From Actinopolymorpha sp. NPDC004070 (GTDB taxonomy: Bacteria; Actinomycetota; Actinomycetes; Propionibacteriales; Actinopolymorphaceae), in NCBI RefSeq assembly GCF_040610475.1, contig NZ_JBEXMJ010000004.1, positions 186,001 through 250,000 of the forward strand: 64,000 nt of DNA. The letters are read 5' to 3'. A model generated the notes under the pieces. The model worked only from the letters and a program-made list of their open reading frames with translations, had not been told where the DNA came from and made no database searches. A program made the translations under genes and the position numbers. Below, piece by piece: positions 16,396-25,180 of this stretch (the first letter of the stretch is position 1; the number at the start of each line of letters is the position of its first letter).

Positions 16396-17205
16396 ATGAC
16401 CCCCGACGCGACCGCTCTCCCGGCTGCCGACCGGGGCGTGCTCACCGGCGAGGAGTACGCCGACGCCGGCCGGCTGTCCGACCGCATCTCCGTCTACGCC
16501 TGGCAGCGGCCGCGGCTCGATCTCGGCGGCGCCGTCCTGGCCCGGCTGCGCGGCCTGCCCGGGCCGGGACCGGTGCTGGACGTGGGCTGGGGCACGGGCG
16601 CGCTGACCCGGCGGCTGCGTGCGGACCGGCCCGACCTGCGGGTGATCCCGGTCGACCTCTCCGCCGGGCTGCGCCCGGAGGTGGTGGGCGAGGTCGACCG
16701 GCTGCCGTTCGCCGGCGGCTCGGTGGGCGCGGCGCTGGCGATGCACATGCTCTACTACGCGGCCGAGCCGGCGAACGCGGTGCGCGAGCTTCGCCGGGTG
16801 CTCCGCCCGGGCGGGCGGCTGGTGGCCAGCACGAACGCCGCCGGCGACAAGCCGCAGTGGGCGCGGTTGTGGACGGACACCCTGCGGGACCTGGGCGTCA
16901 CGGACCCGCCGCCGTACGACCGGGGCGACTCCCGCTTCGACCTCGAGATCGGCACCGCGCTGGTGCGGGAGGTGTTCGGCGCGGTCGAGGTGCACGACCA
17001 CCGGTACGAGATCGCCGTACCCGGGGCCGGGCCCGTCCTCGCCTACCTGCACAGCACCCGCGGGCAGCGCACCCGGGCGCTGCCGAAGGGCCTGACCTGG
17101 GCGGACTTCCGGTCCGCCGCGTCCGACCGAATCCGGGCCGAGATCGACCGGGCCGGCGCGTTCGTGCTCACCGGCCACACCGGGATTCTGACCGCCGTCG
17201 CGTGA
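16396..17205 (+). CDS. SAM-dependent methyltransferase
   Basis: A 269-residue class I methyltransferase. Motif I reads LDVGWGTGAL instead of the usual DxGCGTG, with Trp at the third position. PVDLS is the motif II acidic strand, and LRRVLRPGGRLVAST follows. Methyltransferase type 11 family; the substrate is unknown. ATG 16396 is leaderless. It is divergent from the ferredoxin reductase-like gene and precedes the PASTA kinase by 254 bases. Confidence 0.87.
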   Translation: MTPDATALPAADRGVLTGEEYADAGRLSDRISVYAWQRPRLDLGGAVLARLRGLPGPGPVLDVGWGTGALTRRLRADRPDLRVIPVDLSAGLRPEVVGEVDRLPFAGGSVGAALAMHMLYYAAEPANAVRELRRVLRPGGRLVASTNAAGDKPQWARLWTDTLRDLGVTDPPPYDRGDSRFDLEIGTALVREVFGAVEVHDHRYEIAVPGAGPVLAYLHSTRGQRTRALPKGLTWADFRSAASDRIRAEIDRAGAFVLTGHTGILTAVA

Positions 17206-17459
17206 CCCCGAGGCGTGGTTGGTCGGGTCGTTCTGCGTGCCGCTGTCGCACCGAAATCTCATCGGCATCGCGCCGGCATCGCACGGGCGCGGGGTGTGGC
17301 GTACGACACAACGTGGGGAGATGACGGGCGCGACGGGGCGATGGCGGGCGAGCCCGGGCGAGGCCGGGTGATGCGGGCAGTCGGCGCGGCCTGCCGCCCT
17401 TCTCACCCGAGGTCTTTACACTCGTGACGTCCGAACCGCTATCTCAGCGAGGCCTCTGC
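17206..17459 (+). promoter_or_regulatory. Upstream region of the PASTA kinase gene
   Basis: TACACT at 17417-17422 is a plausible -10 box and would start transcription near 17429, giving a leader of about 30 bases to GTG 17460. GAGG at 17449-17452 is the ribosome site. A GTG at 17424 lies upstream of that start point and is therefore unlikely. No clear -35 is visible. Confidence 0.45.
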
Positions 17460-19430
17460 GTGGACGTCACGGTCAGCGATCCCCTGGTCGGTCGCCTGCT
17501 CGACGGCAGGTACCGCGTGGGACGACGCGTCGCCCGAGGCGGTATGGCCACCGTCTACGAGGCCGTCGACACCCGTCTCGACCGCACCGTGGCCGTCAAG
17601 ATCCTGCACGCCGGCCTGGTCGAGGACGCCGATTTCGTCCGGCGCTTCCAGCGTGAGGCACGGTCGGCGGCGCGACTGTCCCACCCGCACGTGGTGGCGG
17701 TGTTCGACCAGGGCGCCGACGAGGGCACGCCGTACCTCACGATGGAGTACGTCGCCGGCCGCACCCTGCGCGACGCGCTGTACGACGAGGGGCCGCTCTC
17801 GCCGGAGCGGACGCTGAAGTTGCTCGACCAGGTCCTGCAGGCGCTCGCGGCGGCCCACGAGGCGGGCATCGTGCACCGCGACGTCAAGCCCGAGAACGTC
17901 CTGCTGGGCCGCGGCGACCACGGCGACGTGGTGAAGGTCGCCGACTTCGGGCTGGCCCGGGCGGTGTCCGCGGCCACCAACACCTCCACCCACGGCCTGC
18001 TCATGGGCACGGTGTCCTACCTCGCACCCGAGCAGGTGACCCACGGCACCGCCGACGCCCGCGCCGACGTCTACGCGACCGGCATCATGGCGTACGAGAT
18101 GCTGGTCGGCTCCAAGCCACACGAGGGCGACACGCCCATCCAGATCGCGTACAAGCACGTCAACGAGGACGTCCCCGAGCCGTCGAAGTCGGTGCCCGAC
18201 ATCCCGGCGTTCCTGGACGCCCTGGTGCTGCGGGCGACGGCCCGCGACCCCGCGGTCAGGCCCGCCGACGCCCGGGTCTTCCTCCGGCACGTCCGCCGGG
18301 CGCGCATCGCGCTGCGCGACGGGGTGGACGACCCCGAGCTGACCCAGGACCTCGCGGCGTTCCGGCGGCCCGAGCAGCCGCCCGCCGAGCACACCCTGAT
18401 CGCGCCACTTGAACAGATCCGCGCCGCCTCCGCGGCCGCGCTGTCGCCGGCGGCCGTGCTCCGTCCGGACCGGCTCGACGACGGACAGCCGGCCGACTAC
18501 GCGGACGTGCCCGACACCGAGGAGTCCGCGCCGCCCCAGCGGGCGGGATGGCTGCGGGCGTCGGTCGTGGGCGGCCTGGCCGCCGTCGTCCTGCTGGCCG
18601 CCGGGCTCACCACCTGGGTCGCCGGCATCGGACCGTTCACCAGGGTCCCGCCGGTGGTCGACGTGGCCCAGAAGAAGCTGCCCGGCCTGGCCGAGAAGTC
18701 CGGGGTCAAGTTCGTGGTCGCGGGCCAGGTCTACAGCGAGGACGTACGCAAGGGGCACGTCGTCCGCGCCGCGCCCGAACCCCGCGCCCGCACCTGGCGG
18801 GGCGGGCCGGTCCAGGTCTGGATGTCCCTGGGCCCGGAGGTGCACGACGTCCCCCGGCTCGCCGGCACCACCGAGGACCGCGCCCGGCAACTGCTCGGCG
18901 AGGCCCGGCTGCGGGTCGAGGAGGTGCAGACGGCGTTCAGCGACACCGTCGGCGCGGGCCGGATCATCTCCACCTCTCCCGAGGCCGGCACGTCGCTGCG
19001 CCGGGACGGCGAGGTGACGCTGGTCGTCAGCAAGGGCCGGGAGCCGGTAGACCTGCCGCCGGTGGCCGGGATGCCGTTCGCCGCGGCCAACACCACGCTC
19101 ACCGCGCTGGGACTGAAGGTCGCCCGGGTGGACGCGTTCTCCGACCAGGTGCCGGCCGGCCAGGTGATCAGTCAGGCGCCGCAGCCGGGCCGGGTCTTCC
19201 GGGGCGACACGGTGCGCATCTCGGTGTCGAAGGGCCCGGAGTTCGTCCCCGTCCCGCCGGTGGCGCGGATGCCGGTGCCCCAGGCACAGAAGACGCTGAC
19301 CGACGCCGGCTTCCGGGTGCAGGTGAAGCGCAACCCCGTCTACGTCGGGCTGAACGTCGTGGTGACCCAGACGCCGGCCGGAAACGCCCGCGCGCGGGTC
19401 GGCTCGGTGATCGTGCTGGACATCGTCTGA
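17460..19430 (+). CDS. pknL: Ser/Thr protein kinase with four PASTA domains
   Basis: A membrane sensor kinase of 656 residues. The kinase domain has GRRVARGGMATVYEA, VAVK (Lys47), HRD at 139-141 with DVKPEN, DFG at 162-164 and YLAPEQ. A proline/acid-rich linker leads to one helix at about 364-388, then four extracellular PASTA repeats (about 395-655). PASTA domains bind muropeptides or lipid II. By position it matches pknL of M. tuberculosis, but that kinase lacks PASTA repeats, so the architecture is closer to the Streptomyces PASTA kinases. The neighbouring Rv2175c-type protein is a likely substrate. Confidence 0.92.
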   Translation: MDVTVSDPLVGRLLDGRYRVGRRVARGGMATVYEAVDTRLDRTVAVKILHAGLVEDADFVRRFQREARSAARLSHPHVVAVFDQGADEGTPYLTMEYVAGRTLRDALYDEGPLSPERTLKLLDQVLQALAAAHEAGIVHRDVKPENVLLGRGDHGDVVKVADFGLARAVSAATNTSTHGLLMGTVSYLAPEQVTHGTADARADVYATGIMAYEMLVGSKPHEGDTPIQIAYKHVNEDVPEPSKSVPDIPAFLDALVLRATARDPAVRPADARVFLRHVRRARIALRDGVDDPELTQDLAAFRRPEQPPAEHTLIAPLEQIRAASAAALSPAAVLRPDRLDDGQPADYADVPDTEESAPPQRAGWLRASVVGGLAAVVLLAAGLTTWVAGIGPFTRVPPVVDVAQKKLPGLAEKSGVKFVVAGQVYSEDVRKGHVVRAAPEPRARTWRGGPVQVWMSLGPEVHDVPRLAGTTEDRARQLLGEARLRVEEVQTAFSDTVGAGRIISTSPEAGTSLRRDGEVTLVVSKGREPVDLPPVAGMPFAAANTTLTALGLKVARVDAFSDQVPAGQVISQAPQPGRVFRGDTVRISVSKGPEFVPVPPVARMPVPQAQKTLTDAGFRVQVKRNPVYVGLNVVVTQTPAGNARARVGSVIVLDIV

Positions 19431-19510
19431 ACCCACCACCGGGCACGGGCCACGGGGCACCGGTCGGCCCGGGGCCGTGAAGGTGGGCGAGTGAGCCGGT
19501 CTGAGAGGGT

Positions 19511-20494
19511 GTGCCGGTGGCATCCTCTGCTCCGCCGGACGCGCCGGCTCGCTCCACAGCCGCTGCCGGATCCGTCGGCCGTGGGTCCGGCCGCGCCCGC
19601 GCCGCGGCGGCCGCGCGAGGTCCCCGGGTCCGCGCCCGTCGACCCGTCCCGCCGGTCGGCAGCCATCTCCCGGTGGGTGCCGGGCTGGCCAGGGGTGCGT
19701 TCCGTACCGCCGTCGACATCGGCGCGGAGGCGCTGCAGGTCTTCGTCGGCAACCCCCGCGGCTGGGCACGCGCCGCGGGCGACCCCGAACAGGACGAGGC
19801 GTTCCGCTCCATGTGCGCGGACGCCGGGATCCGCGCGTTCGTGCACACGCCGTACCTCGTGAACTTCGGCTCCCCCACACCGGCCACGCTGGAACGCTCG
19901 GCGGGCATCGTGGCGCACAACCTCGTCCGTGCGTACGCCATCGGCGCCGAAGGTGTCGTCGTGCACACCGGTTCGTGCGTCGCCGAGGGCGGCCGCGAGG
20001 CAGCGATGCGGCAGGTACGCGAGTCGCTGCTGCCGATCCTGGACACGCTGCCCGACGACGCTCCCCTGCTCCTGCTCGAACCCACCGCCGGCCAGGGCCA
20101 GTCGCTGTGCTCGGGAGTGGACGACCTGCCGGCCTACCTCGCCGCCCTCGACGACCATCCCCGGCTGGGCATCTGCCTGGACACCTGTCACGTGTTCGCC
20201 GCCGGAGCACCGCTGGACACACCGGGCGGCACCGTCGCGACCCTGGACCGGCTGGTCGCGCTATGCGGCGCCGAGCGGCTGCGACTGGTGCACGCCAACG
20301 ACTCCAAGGACCCTCGCGGCAGCTTCCGCGACCGGCACGAACGCATCGGGCAGGGACACATCGGCTCGGGGGCGTTCGAGGAACTGCTGCGCCATCCGGC
20401 GGTGGCGGGCGTGCCCGTCGTCGTCGAGACGCCCGGCGGCGTCGAGGCGTCCCGTGAGGACATCGCCGCGCTCAAACGTGCGAGGGGGCGGTGA
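19511..20494 (+). CDS. nfo: Deoxyribonuclease IV (AP endonuclease)
   Basis: Cuts DNA at abasic sites in base-excision repair, using three metal ions. All expected ligand motifs of the TIM barrel are present: FVHTPY, VVHTGS, LLLEPT, LDTCHVF, LVHANDS, DRHERIGQG and VVETPGG. The fold begins near residue 48 (PVGSHLPVGAGLA). The preceding Ala/Arg-rich segment is unusual, and the true start may be further in, but no better start with a Shine-Dalgarno is visible. Its stop overlaps the EamA start (GTGA at 20491-20494). Confidence 0.9.
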   Translation: MPVASSAPPDAPARSTAAAGSVGRGSGRARAAAAARGPRVRARRPVPPVGSHLPVGAGLARGAFRTAVDIGAEALQVFVGNPRGWARAAGDPEQDEAFRSMCADAGIRAFVHTPYLVNFGSPTPATLERSAGIVAHNLVRAYAIGAEGVVVHTGSCVAEGGREAAMRQVRESLLPILDTLPDDAPLLLLEPTAGQGQSLCSGVDDLPAYLAALDDHPRLGICLDTCHVFAAGAPLDTPGGTVATLDRLVALCGAERLRLVHANDSKDPRGSFRDRHERIGQGHIGSGAFEELLRHPAVAGVPVVVETPGGVEASREDIAALKRARGR

Positions 20495-21507
20495 GCGGCA
20501 GCACCCGCGGAGCGCGTGGAGCCGGTGGAGCAAGCAGCACCGGGAGCGCCGGCAGTACGGGCCGCGCCGACGCGTCGACGTCCCCCACCGGTCGACCCGA
20601 CGAGACGACCGGGGGCGGACCGGCGGGCGCGGTGCCGAAGCTGGCCGTGCTCGGGCTGCTCGCGGTCACCGCGTCCTGGGGTTCGACGTTCTTCCTCATC
20701 AAGGACGTGGTCACCCGGGTGCCGGTGCCGGACTTCCTCGCGGTCAGGTTCGCTGTCGCCGCCGTCGCGCTGGGCGTCTTCTCCGCACCGACGCTCGCCC
20801 GGCTCGGTGCGCCCGCGTGGCGGCGGGGCGTCGTCCTCGGTCTGCTCTACGGGCTGGCCCAGATCCTGCAGACCCAGGGACTGGCACACACCTCGGCGTC
20901 GGTGTCGGGGTTCGTCACCGGGATGTACGTCGTCCTCACGCCGGTCCTGGCCGGAGTGCTGCTCCGTCACCGGATCGGGCGGGCCACCTGGATCGCGGTG
21001 GCGCTGGCGACCGCGGGGCTGGCAGTCCTTGCCCTGCGTGGGTTCGCGTTCGGGCCCGGTGAGCTGCTGACGCTGCTGTCCGCCGGGTTGTACGCCCTGC
21101 ACATCGTCGCGCTCGGCGCGTGGACCAACCAGCGGGACGCGTTCGGCCTGTCCGTCGTACAACTCGGTGTCATCGCCGTGGTGTGCGGCATCGCCGCCGC
21201 TCCCGGCGGGATCGCGGTGCCGGACCGGTCCGGCGACTGGCTCGCCCTGCTCTACATGGCGCTGATCGCCGGTGCGTTCGCGCTGGTGACCCAGACGTGG
21301 GCGCAGGCACACCTGCCACCGACCCGGGCCGCGGTCATCATGTGCATGGAACCGGTGTGGGCGTCGGCGTTCGCACTGGTCTTCGGCGGGGAGTCGCTGA
21401 CCGTGCGAATGGTGGCCGGAGGCGGACTCATTCTGGCCGCTATGTACACCGCCGAACTCGCGCCGAGGCGCCGGCTCCCGGCAGAGAGCCCTCACCTGCC
21501 GGTTTGA
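20491..21507 (+). CDS. EamA/RhaT-family (DMT) transporter
   Basis: A 338-residue drug/metabolite transporter with ten predicted helices in two EamA repeats (each opening like LLAVTASWGSTFFLIKDVV and LYALHIVALGAWT). A 48-residue Gly/Ser/Thr-rich N-terminal tail is low-complexity and probably cytoplasmic. Members export amino acids or other metabolites; the substrate is unknown. The GTG start overlaps the endonuclease IV stop, so they share an mRNA, although no functional link is obvious. Confidence 0.87.
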   Translation: MSGSTRGARGAGGASSTGSAGSTGRADASTSPTGRPDETTGGGPAGAVPKLAVLGLLAVTASWGSTFFLIKDVVTRVPVPDFLAVRFAVAAVALGVFSAPTLARLGAPAWRRGVVLGLLYGLAQILQTQGLAHTSASVSGFVTGMYVVLTPVLAGVLLRHRIGRATWIAVALATAGLAVLALRGFAFGPGELLTLLSAGLYALHIVALGAWTNQRDAFGLSVVQLGVIAVVCGIAAAPGGIAVPDRSGDWLALLYMALIAGAFALVTQTWAQAHLPPTRAAVIMCMEPVWASAFALVFGGESLTVRMVAGGGLILAAMYTAELAPRRRLPAESPHLPV

Positions 21508-21553
21508 GACCGAGGTGTTACGAGGCCGGATCGGTAAACCTGTACCGGTGCCC

Positions 21554-21559
21554 TAGCAT
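21554..21559 (+). promoter_or_regulatory. -10 box TAGCAT of the sugar ABC operon
   Basis: TAGCAT 118 bases before the first permease start is the best -10 in this gap. No good -35 is present. The operators at 21567-21603 would lie at and just beyond the transcription start, suiting repression. GGAAGGAGG at 21626-21634 is an isolated strong Shine-Dalgarno with no start codon after it. Confidence 0.4.
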
Positions 21560-21566
21560 CTGCGCC

Positions 21567-21580
21567 ATCACGTGCGTGAT
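21567..21580. promoter_or_regulatory. Inverted repeat ATCACG-TG-CGTGAT
   Basis: A perfect 6-base inverted repeat with a two-base centre, six bases before the larger LacI-type palindrome. Possibly a second operator. Confidence 0.4.
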
Positions 21581-21585
21581 CATCA

Positions 21586-21603
21586 CCTGGGAACGTTCCC
21601 AGG
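21586..21603. promoter_or_regulatory. LacI-type operator CCTGGGAACGTTCCCAGG
   Basis: A perfect 18-base palindrome with a central CG, the form of actinobacterial LacI/GalR-family sugar operators (TGGGAnCGnTCCCA). It lies 74 bases upstream of the ABC permease start and downstream of a -10 candidate. No LacI-family gene is in this window, so the regulator is encoded elsewhere. Confidence 0.75.
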
Positions 21604-21676
21604 CTGCCCCTGCCCGGGCGTGTCCGGAAGGAGGTCGACGGTTCGGCGTCATCCCCACCTCACCGGAGGCATCACC

Positions 21677-22636
21677 GTGTCAGTCAGCACCCAAGACGCG
21701 CTGGACACCGGCTCACCGGCCCAGCGGGGCACCACCTCGTCGCGGCCGGCCTGGACTACGCGCGACAAGGCCAATCTCAAGAAAGGGCTGGTCTTCATCA
21801 GCCCCTGGATCGTGGGGACCCTCGCGTTCGTGGTCTTCCCGATCTTCTACTCGCTGATCATCAGCCTTACCAAGTACAGCGGCATGCAAACCCCGCAGTG
21901 GGTCGGGCTCAGCAACTACACACGAATGTTCCAGGACCCGCTGGCCTGGACGTCCATCTCCAACACGTTGTTCTACTCCGGGTGGGCGGTCCCGGTGGGG
22001 CTCGTCGTCGCCCTGCTGCTCGCGCTGGCGATGAACCGCAGCGTCCGCGAGGTCGCCGTCTACCGCACGGCGCTCTACCTACCCTCGCTCGCACCGATCT
22101 TCGCGATGTCGTTCATCTTCATCGTGCTGGTCAACCCGGGCACCGGCATCGTCAACCAGGTCATCGCGTTGTTCGGCGGGCAGGAGCGTGACTTCCTCGG
22201 CGACCCGACCACGGCGAAGCTCGTCATCGTGGCGATGGCCCAGCTCGGCGCGGGCAACGCCGCGCTCATCTACCTCGCCGGCCTGAACAACATCCCGCAG
22301 ACGTTGTACGAGGCCGCCCGCATCGACGGCGCCAGCTCCTTCCAGTCGTTCCTCCGCATCACCCTGCCGCTGCTCACGCCGTCGATCCTGTTCAACCTCA
22401 TCACCGGGATCAGCGCCGGCCTGCAGGTGTTCACCCAGGCGTACGTCCTCACCGGGGGTGGCCCGAACAACGGCACGTTGTTCTACATGCTCTACCTGTA
22501 CCGCAACGCGTTCAGCTACGCCGACCTCGGCTACGCCTCGGCGCTCGCGGTCGTGCTCTTCCTCATCGGGGTCGTGCTGGCCCTGCTCGTCTACCAGGTC
22601 TCGCGACGCTTCGTGAACTACGAAGTCGCCTCCTGA
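21677..22636 (+). CDS. Sugar ABC transporter permease (MalF-type)
   Basis: A 319-residue inner-membrane permease with six helices and the EAA loop EAARIDGASSFQSFLRITLPLL near residue 215, which contacts the ATPase. It belongs to the CUT1 family that imports di- and oligosaccharides or glycerol-3-phosphate. GTG 21677 is chosen because GGAGG lies seven bases upstream. First gene of the operon permease-permease-binding protein; there is no ATPase gene in it, so a shared MsmK-like ATPase encoded elsewhere is expected. Confidence 0.92.
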   Translation: MSVSTQDALDTGSPAQRGTTSSRPAWTTRDKANLKKGLVFISPWIVGTLAFVVFPIFYSLIISLTKYSGMQTPQWVGLSNYTRMFQDPLAWTSISNTLFYSGWAVPVGLVVALLLALAMNRSVREVAVYRTALYLPSLAPIFAMSFIFIVLVNPGTGIVNQVIALFGGQERDFLGDPTTAKLVIVAMAQLGAGNAALIYLAGLNNIPQTLYEAARIDGASSFQSFLRITLPLLTPSILFNLITGISAGLQVFTQAYVLTGGGPNNGTLFYMLYLYRNAFSYADLGYASALAVVLFLIGVVLALLVYQVSRRFVNYEVAS

Positions 22637-22682
22637 CCGCGGGCTCCCCAACACGTTTCCCGACGATTGAGAAGGGCTGTCC

Positions 22683-23579
22683 ATGACCACACAGACCGAT
22701 ACAGCCGGTGCGCGCCTCGGCGGCGCCGGTCCAGTGATGTCGGCCCGCGAGCGCACCGTGCGCACTCTCGGGGACCGCATCGGCGTCCGCGTCTTCCTGA
22801 TCGCGATGTCGCTGCTGTTCCTGCTGCCGATCTACTGGATGATCATCACCTCCCTGAAGTCCAACGAGGAGCTGGGAATCACCCCGGCGACGTTGTTCCC
22901 GAAGGTGCTGCACTGGGGCAACTACGTCGAGGCCTTCAGGGCCTTCCCGTTCGCGACGTACTTCGGCAACTCCCTGCTCATCACCGCGCTCAGCGTGGTC
23001 GGCTCGATCGTCTCCAACCTGATCGTCGCCTACGGTTTCTCCTGCATCGACTGGCGCGGACGGGACAAGGTGTTCTACGTCGTCCTCGCCACGCTGTTCA
23101 TTCCGTTCCCGATCGCGCTCATCCCGACGTTCGACCTGTTCGCCTGGCTGCACTGGATCAACACCCTGCTGCCGCTGGTGGTCCCGAACTTCCTCGGCAG
23201 CGCGTTCTTCATCTTCCTGCTCCGGCAGTTCCTGCTGCAGATCCCGCGTGAGCACCTCGACGCGGCGCGCATCGACGGTGCGAGCGAGGCGCGCATCCTG
23301 TGGCAGGTGGTGTTCCCGATGGCCCGGCCCGCGGTCGCGGCGGTGGCCATCTTCACCGCCGTCGGCGCCTGGAACGACTTCCTGGGACCGCTGCTCTACC
23401 TCCAGGACGAGGCCAAGCAGACGCTGGCCATCGGCATCCAGGCGTTCCGCACCACCCACGACGTGCAGTTCAACCTGCTGATGGCGGCTTCGCTGATGAT
23501 TCTCGCGCCGTTGGTGATCCTCTTCTTCGCCGCGCAGAAGTACTTCATCCGCGGCATCACTCTCGGGAGCTTCAAGTGA
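22683..23579 (+). CDS. Sugar ABC transporter permease (MalG-type)
   Basis: A 298-residue CUT1 permease with six helices and the EAA loop DAARIDGASEARILWQVVFP near residue 200. It pairs with the upstream permease, 46 bases away. ATG 22683 has GAGAAGGG six bases upstream. Its stop lies in the GTGA at 23576-23579. A GTG there could extend the binding protein, but the ATG at 23654 with its own ribosome site is preferred. Confidence 0.93.
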   Translation: MTTQTDTAGARLGGAGPVMSARERTVRTLGDRIGVRVFLIAMSLLFLLPIYWMIITSLKSNEELGITPATLFPKVLHWGNYVEAFRAFPFATYFGNSLLITALSVVGSIVSNLIVAYGFSCIDWRGRDKVFYVVLATLFIPFPIALIPTFDLFAWLHWINTLLPLVVPNFLGSAFFIFLLRQFLLQIPREHLDAARIDGASEARILWQVVFPMARPAVAAVAIFTAVGAWNDFLGPLLYLQDEAKQTLAIGIQAFRTTHDVQFNLLMAASLMILAPLVILFFAAQKYFIRGITLGSFK

Positions 23580-23653
23580 GCGAGACGACCGCGAGCGCGA
23601 AGACGCCGAGCGCGAAGACAGCGGGTGCGAAGACACCGAGAGGACGGGCAGAC

Positions 23654-25003
23654 ATGAGGTCGCGACCGCGCCGGATCCGCAGGGTCGTCCTCGCCGTGCT
23701 CGCCATGCTCCTGGTGGCCGGTACGGCGGGCGCGTGCTCGGGGAACTCCTCCGACCGCAAGCTGCTGGTGTGGACCCAACTCGGCGGCGAACGCGAACTC
23801 AAGGCACAGAACCTCGTCATCGACGCGTTCGAGAAGGCCAACCCCGGCGTCAAGGTGCAGATCGTGCCGAAGTCGGGACAGTTCACCGGCGACTCGGCGG
23901 CGCTGATCGCCGCGGTGCGCGGCAACACCCCGCCGAACGTCTACATCATCGACCGGTTCACCACCGCGCAGGCGGCCTCGGTCGGGTTGTTCGAGGACCT
24001 GCAACCCCGCATTGACAGGGACGGGGAGAAGCTCCGCAGCAAGTACCTCCCCTATGCCGCCGACGAGGCGACCTACAAGGGTGACATGTACGCGCTGCCG
24101 TTCGACACCGACGTGCGCGGGCTGATGTACAACAAGAAGACGCTGCGCGACGCCGGCATCGACCCGGAGGTGCTGGACCCGAAGAACGGCCCGCCGACGA
24201 TCGCCGAGGTCATCGCCCTCGGCAAGAAGATGGACAAGAAGGACAAGCGCGGCAACTACACCCGGATGGGGTTCATCCCCTGGGACGGCCAGGCGTTCCA
24301 CGCCACCTGGGCGATCATCAACCGGGCACAGTGGTTCGACGACAAGACCTGCGAACTCACCCTGAACAGCCCGGGGTGGACCAAGGCCATGCAGGACTTC
24401 GCCGACTGGGCCAAGGAGTTCGACTACTCCCGCGTGCAGACGTTCCTCGCGACCTACCGGCCGCCGAACCAGCCGCCCACCCAGTCGCCGTTCTACACCG
24501 GCCACATCGGCATGGCCGTCGACGGCAACTGGTCGATCGGCAGCATCAAGGAGTACGCCCCGAAGCTCGACTACGGCGTGACGTACCTGCCGGTGCCGAA
24601 GAAGGGCGACAAGCCGCTGACCTGGGCCGGCGGGTTCGGACTGACCATGCCCAAGGGCGCGCCGAACCAGGACCTCACCTGGAAGTTCATGAAGTTCATG
24701 GCCGGTGAGCAGGGCCAGCGCATCTACGCCAAGTCGGCCAGCAAGATCCCGACCTGGCAGAGCCTGGTCGACGACAAGAGCGTCACCGGCGACCAGGGCA
24801 TCTTCCCGAGCATGGTGAAGTTCACCACCTCCCGGCCGCCGCTGCCGGTGGGTGCGCAGATCTCGGACTCCATGGACGCCGCCCAGCAGGCGGTGCTCCT
24901 CGGCGACTCCACGCCGAAGGAGGCGCTGTCGATCGCGCAGGACCGGGCCGGTCCGCAGATGAAGCAGTTCTGCCCGTTCAAGCTGCCCAGCCACCCGGAG
25001 TAG
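23654..25003 (+). CDS. Sugar ABC transporter substrate-binding lipoprotein
   Basis: A 449-residue extracellular binding protein of the SBP_bac_1/MalE type. A basic n-region (MRSRPRRIRR), hydrophobic core and Cys28 (AGAC) form a lipoprotein signal. KLLVWTQLGGERELKAQNLVIDAF begins the mature fold. PFDTDVRGLMYNKK and WAGGFGLTMPKGAP are typical. ATG 23654 has GAGAGGA nine bases upstream. The upstream in-frame stretch encodes AKTPSAKTAGAKTP repeats and is probably leader. The sugar ligand is unknown. A strong hairpin at 25077-25110 ends the operon. Confidence 0.92.
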   Translation: MRSRPRRIRRVVLAVLAMLLVAGTAGACSGNSSDRKLLVWTQLGGERELKAQNLVIDAFEKANPGVKVQIVPKSGQFTGDSAALIAAVRGNTPPNVYIIDRFTTAQAASVGLFEDLQPRIDRDGEKLRSKYLPYAADEATYKGDMYALPFDTDVRGLMYNKKTLRDAGIDPEVLDPKNGPPTIAEVIALGKKMDKKDKRGNYTRMGFIPWDGQAFHATWAIINRAQWFDDKTCELTLNSPGWTKAMQDFADWAKEFDYSRVQTFLATYRPPNQPPTQSPFYTGHIGMAVDGNWSIGSIKEYAPKLDYGVTYLPVPKKGDKPLTWAGGFGLTMPKGAPNQDLTWKFMKFMAGEQGQRIYAKSASKIPTWQSLVDDKSVTGDQGIFPSMVKFTTSRPPLPVGAQISDSMDAAQQAVLLGDSTPKEALSIAQDRAGPQMKQFCPFKLPSHPE

Positions 25004-25072
25004 CCCGGCAGCGCAACCACCGAGATCACCCCTGCGGACGGCGATCCCATCCGCTTCCGGGGCACACGACGA

Positions 25073-25117
25073 GAACGCGGGCGGTCGGGCTTCACGGTCT
25101 GACCGCCCGCCGCGTTC
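25073..25117 (+). terminator. Hairpin terminator of the sugar ABC operon
   Basis: GCGGGCGGTC (25077-25086) pairs perfectly with GACCGCCCGC (25101-25110) across a 14-base loop. Outer GAAC/GTTC arms add four pairs beyond a three-base bulge. It follows the binding-protein stop by 70 bases and has no T-run. Confidence 0.75.
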
Positions 25118-25180
25118 GTGGCCGGAACCCGACAGCCCCCCGCCCGGGTCCAGCCTGGTTCCTGCCCTCGACACACACCA

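Noticed and set aside
17439..20222. A 927-codon open frame on the minus strand opposite the kinase and endonuclease IV genes
   Set aside because: It is a high-GC shadow: His/Arg/Gly/Ala-rich, with no recognisable domain, and it lies opposite two genes with complete catalytic motifs.
23576..23653. GTG 23576 as the start of the sugar-binding lipoprotein
   Set aside because: It would put a 26-residue Ala/Lys/Thr repeat before a normal lipoprotein signal. ATG 23654 has its own ribosome site and starts exactly at the signal's basic region.
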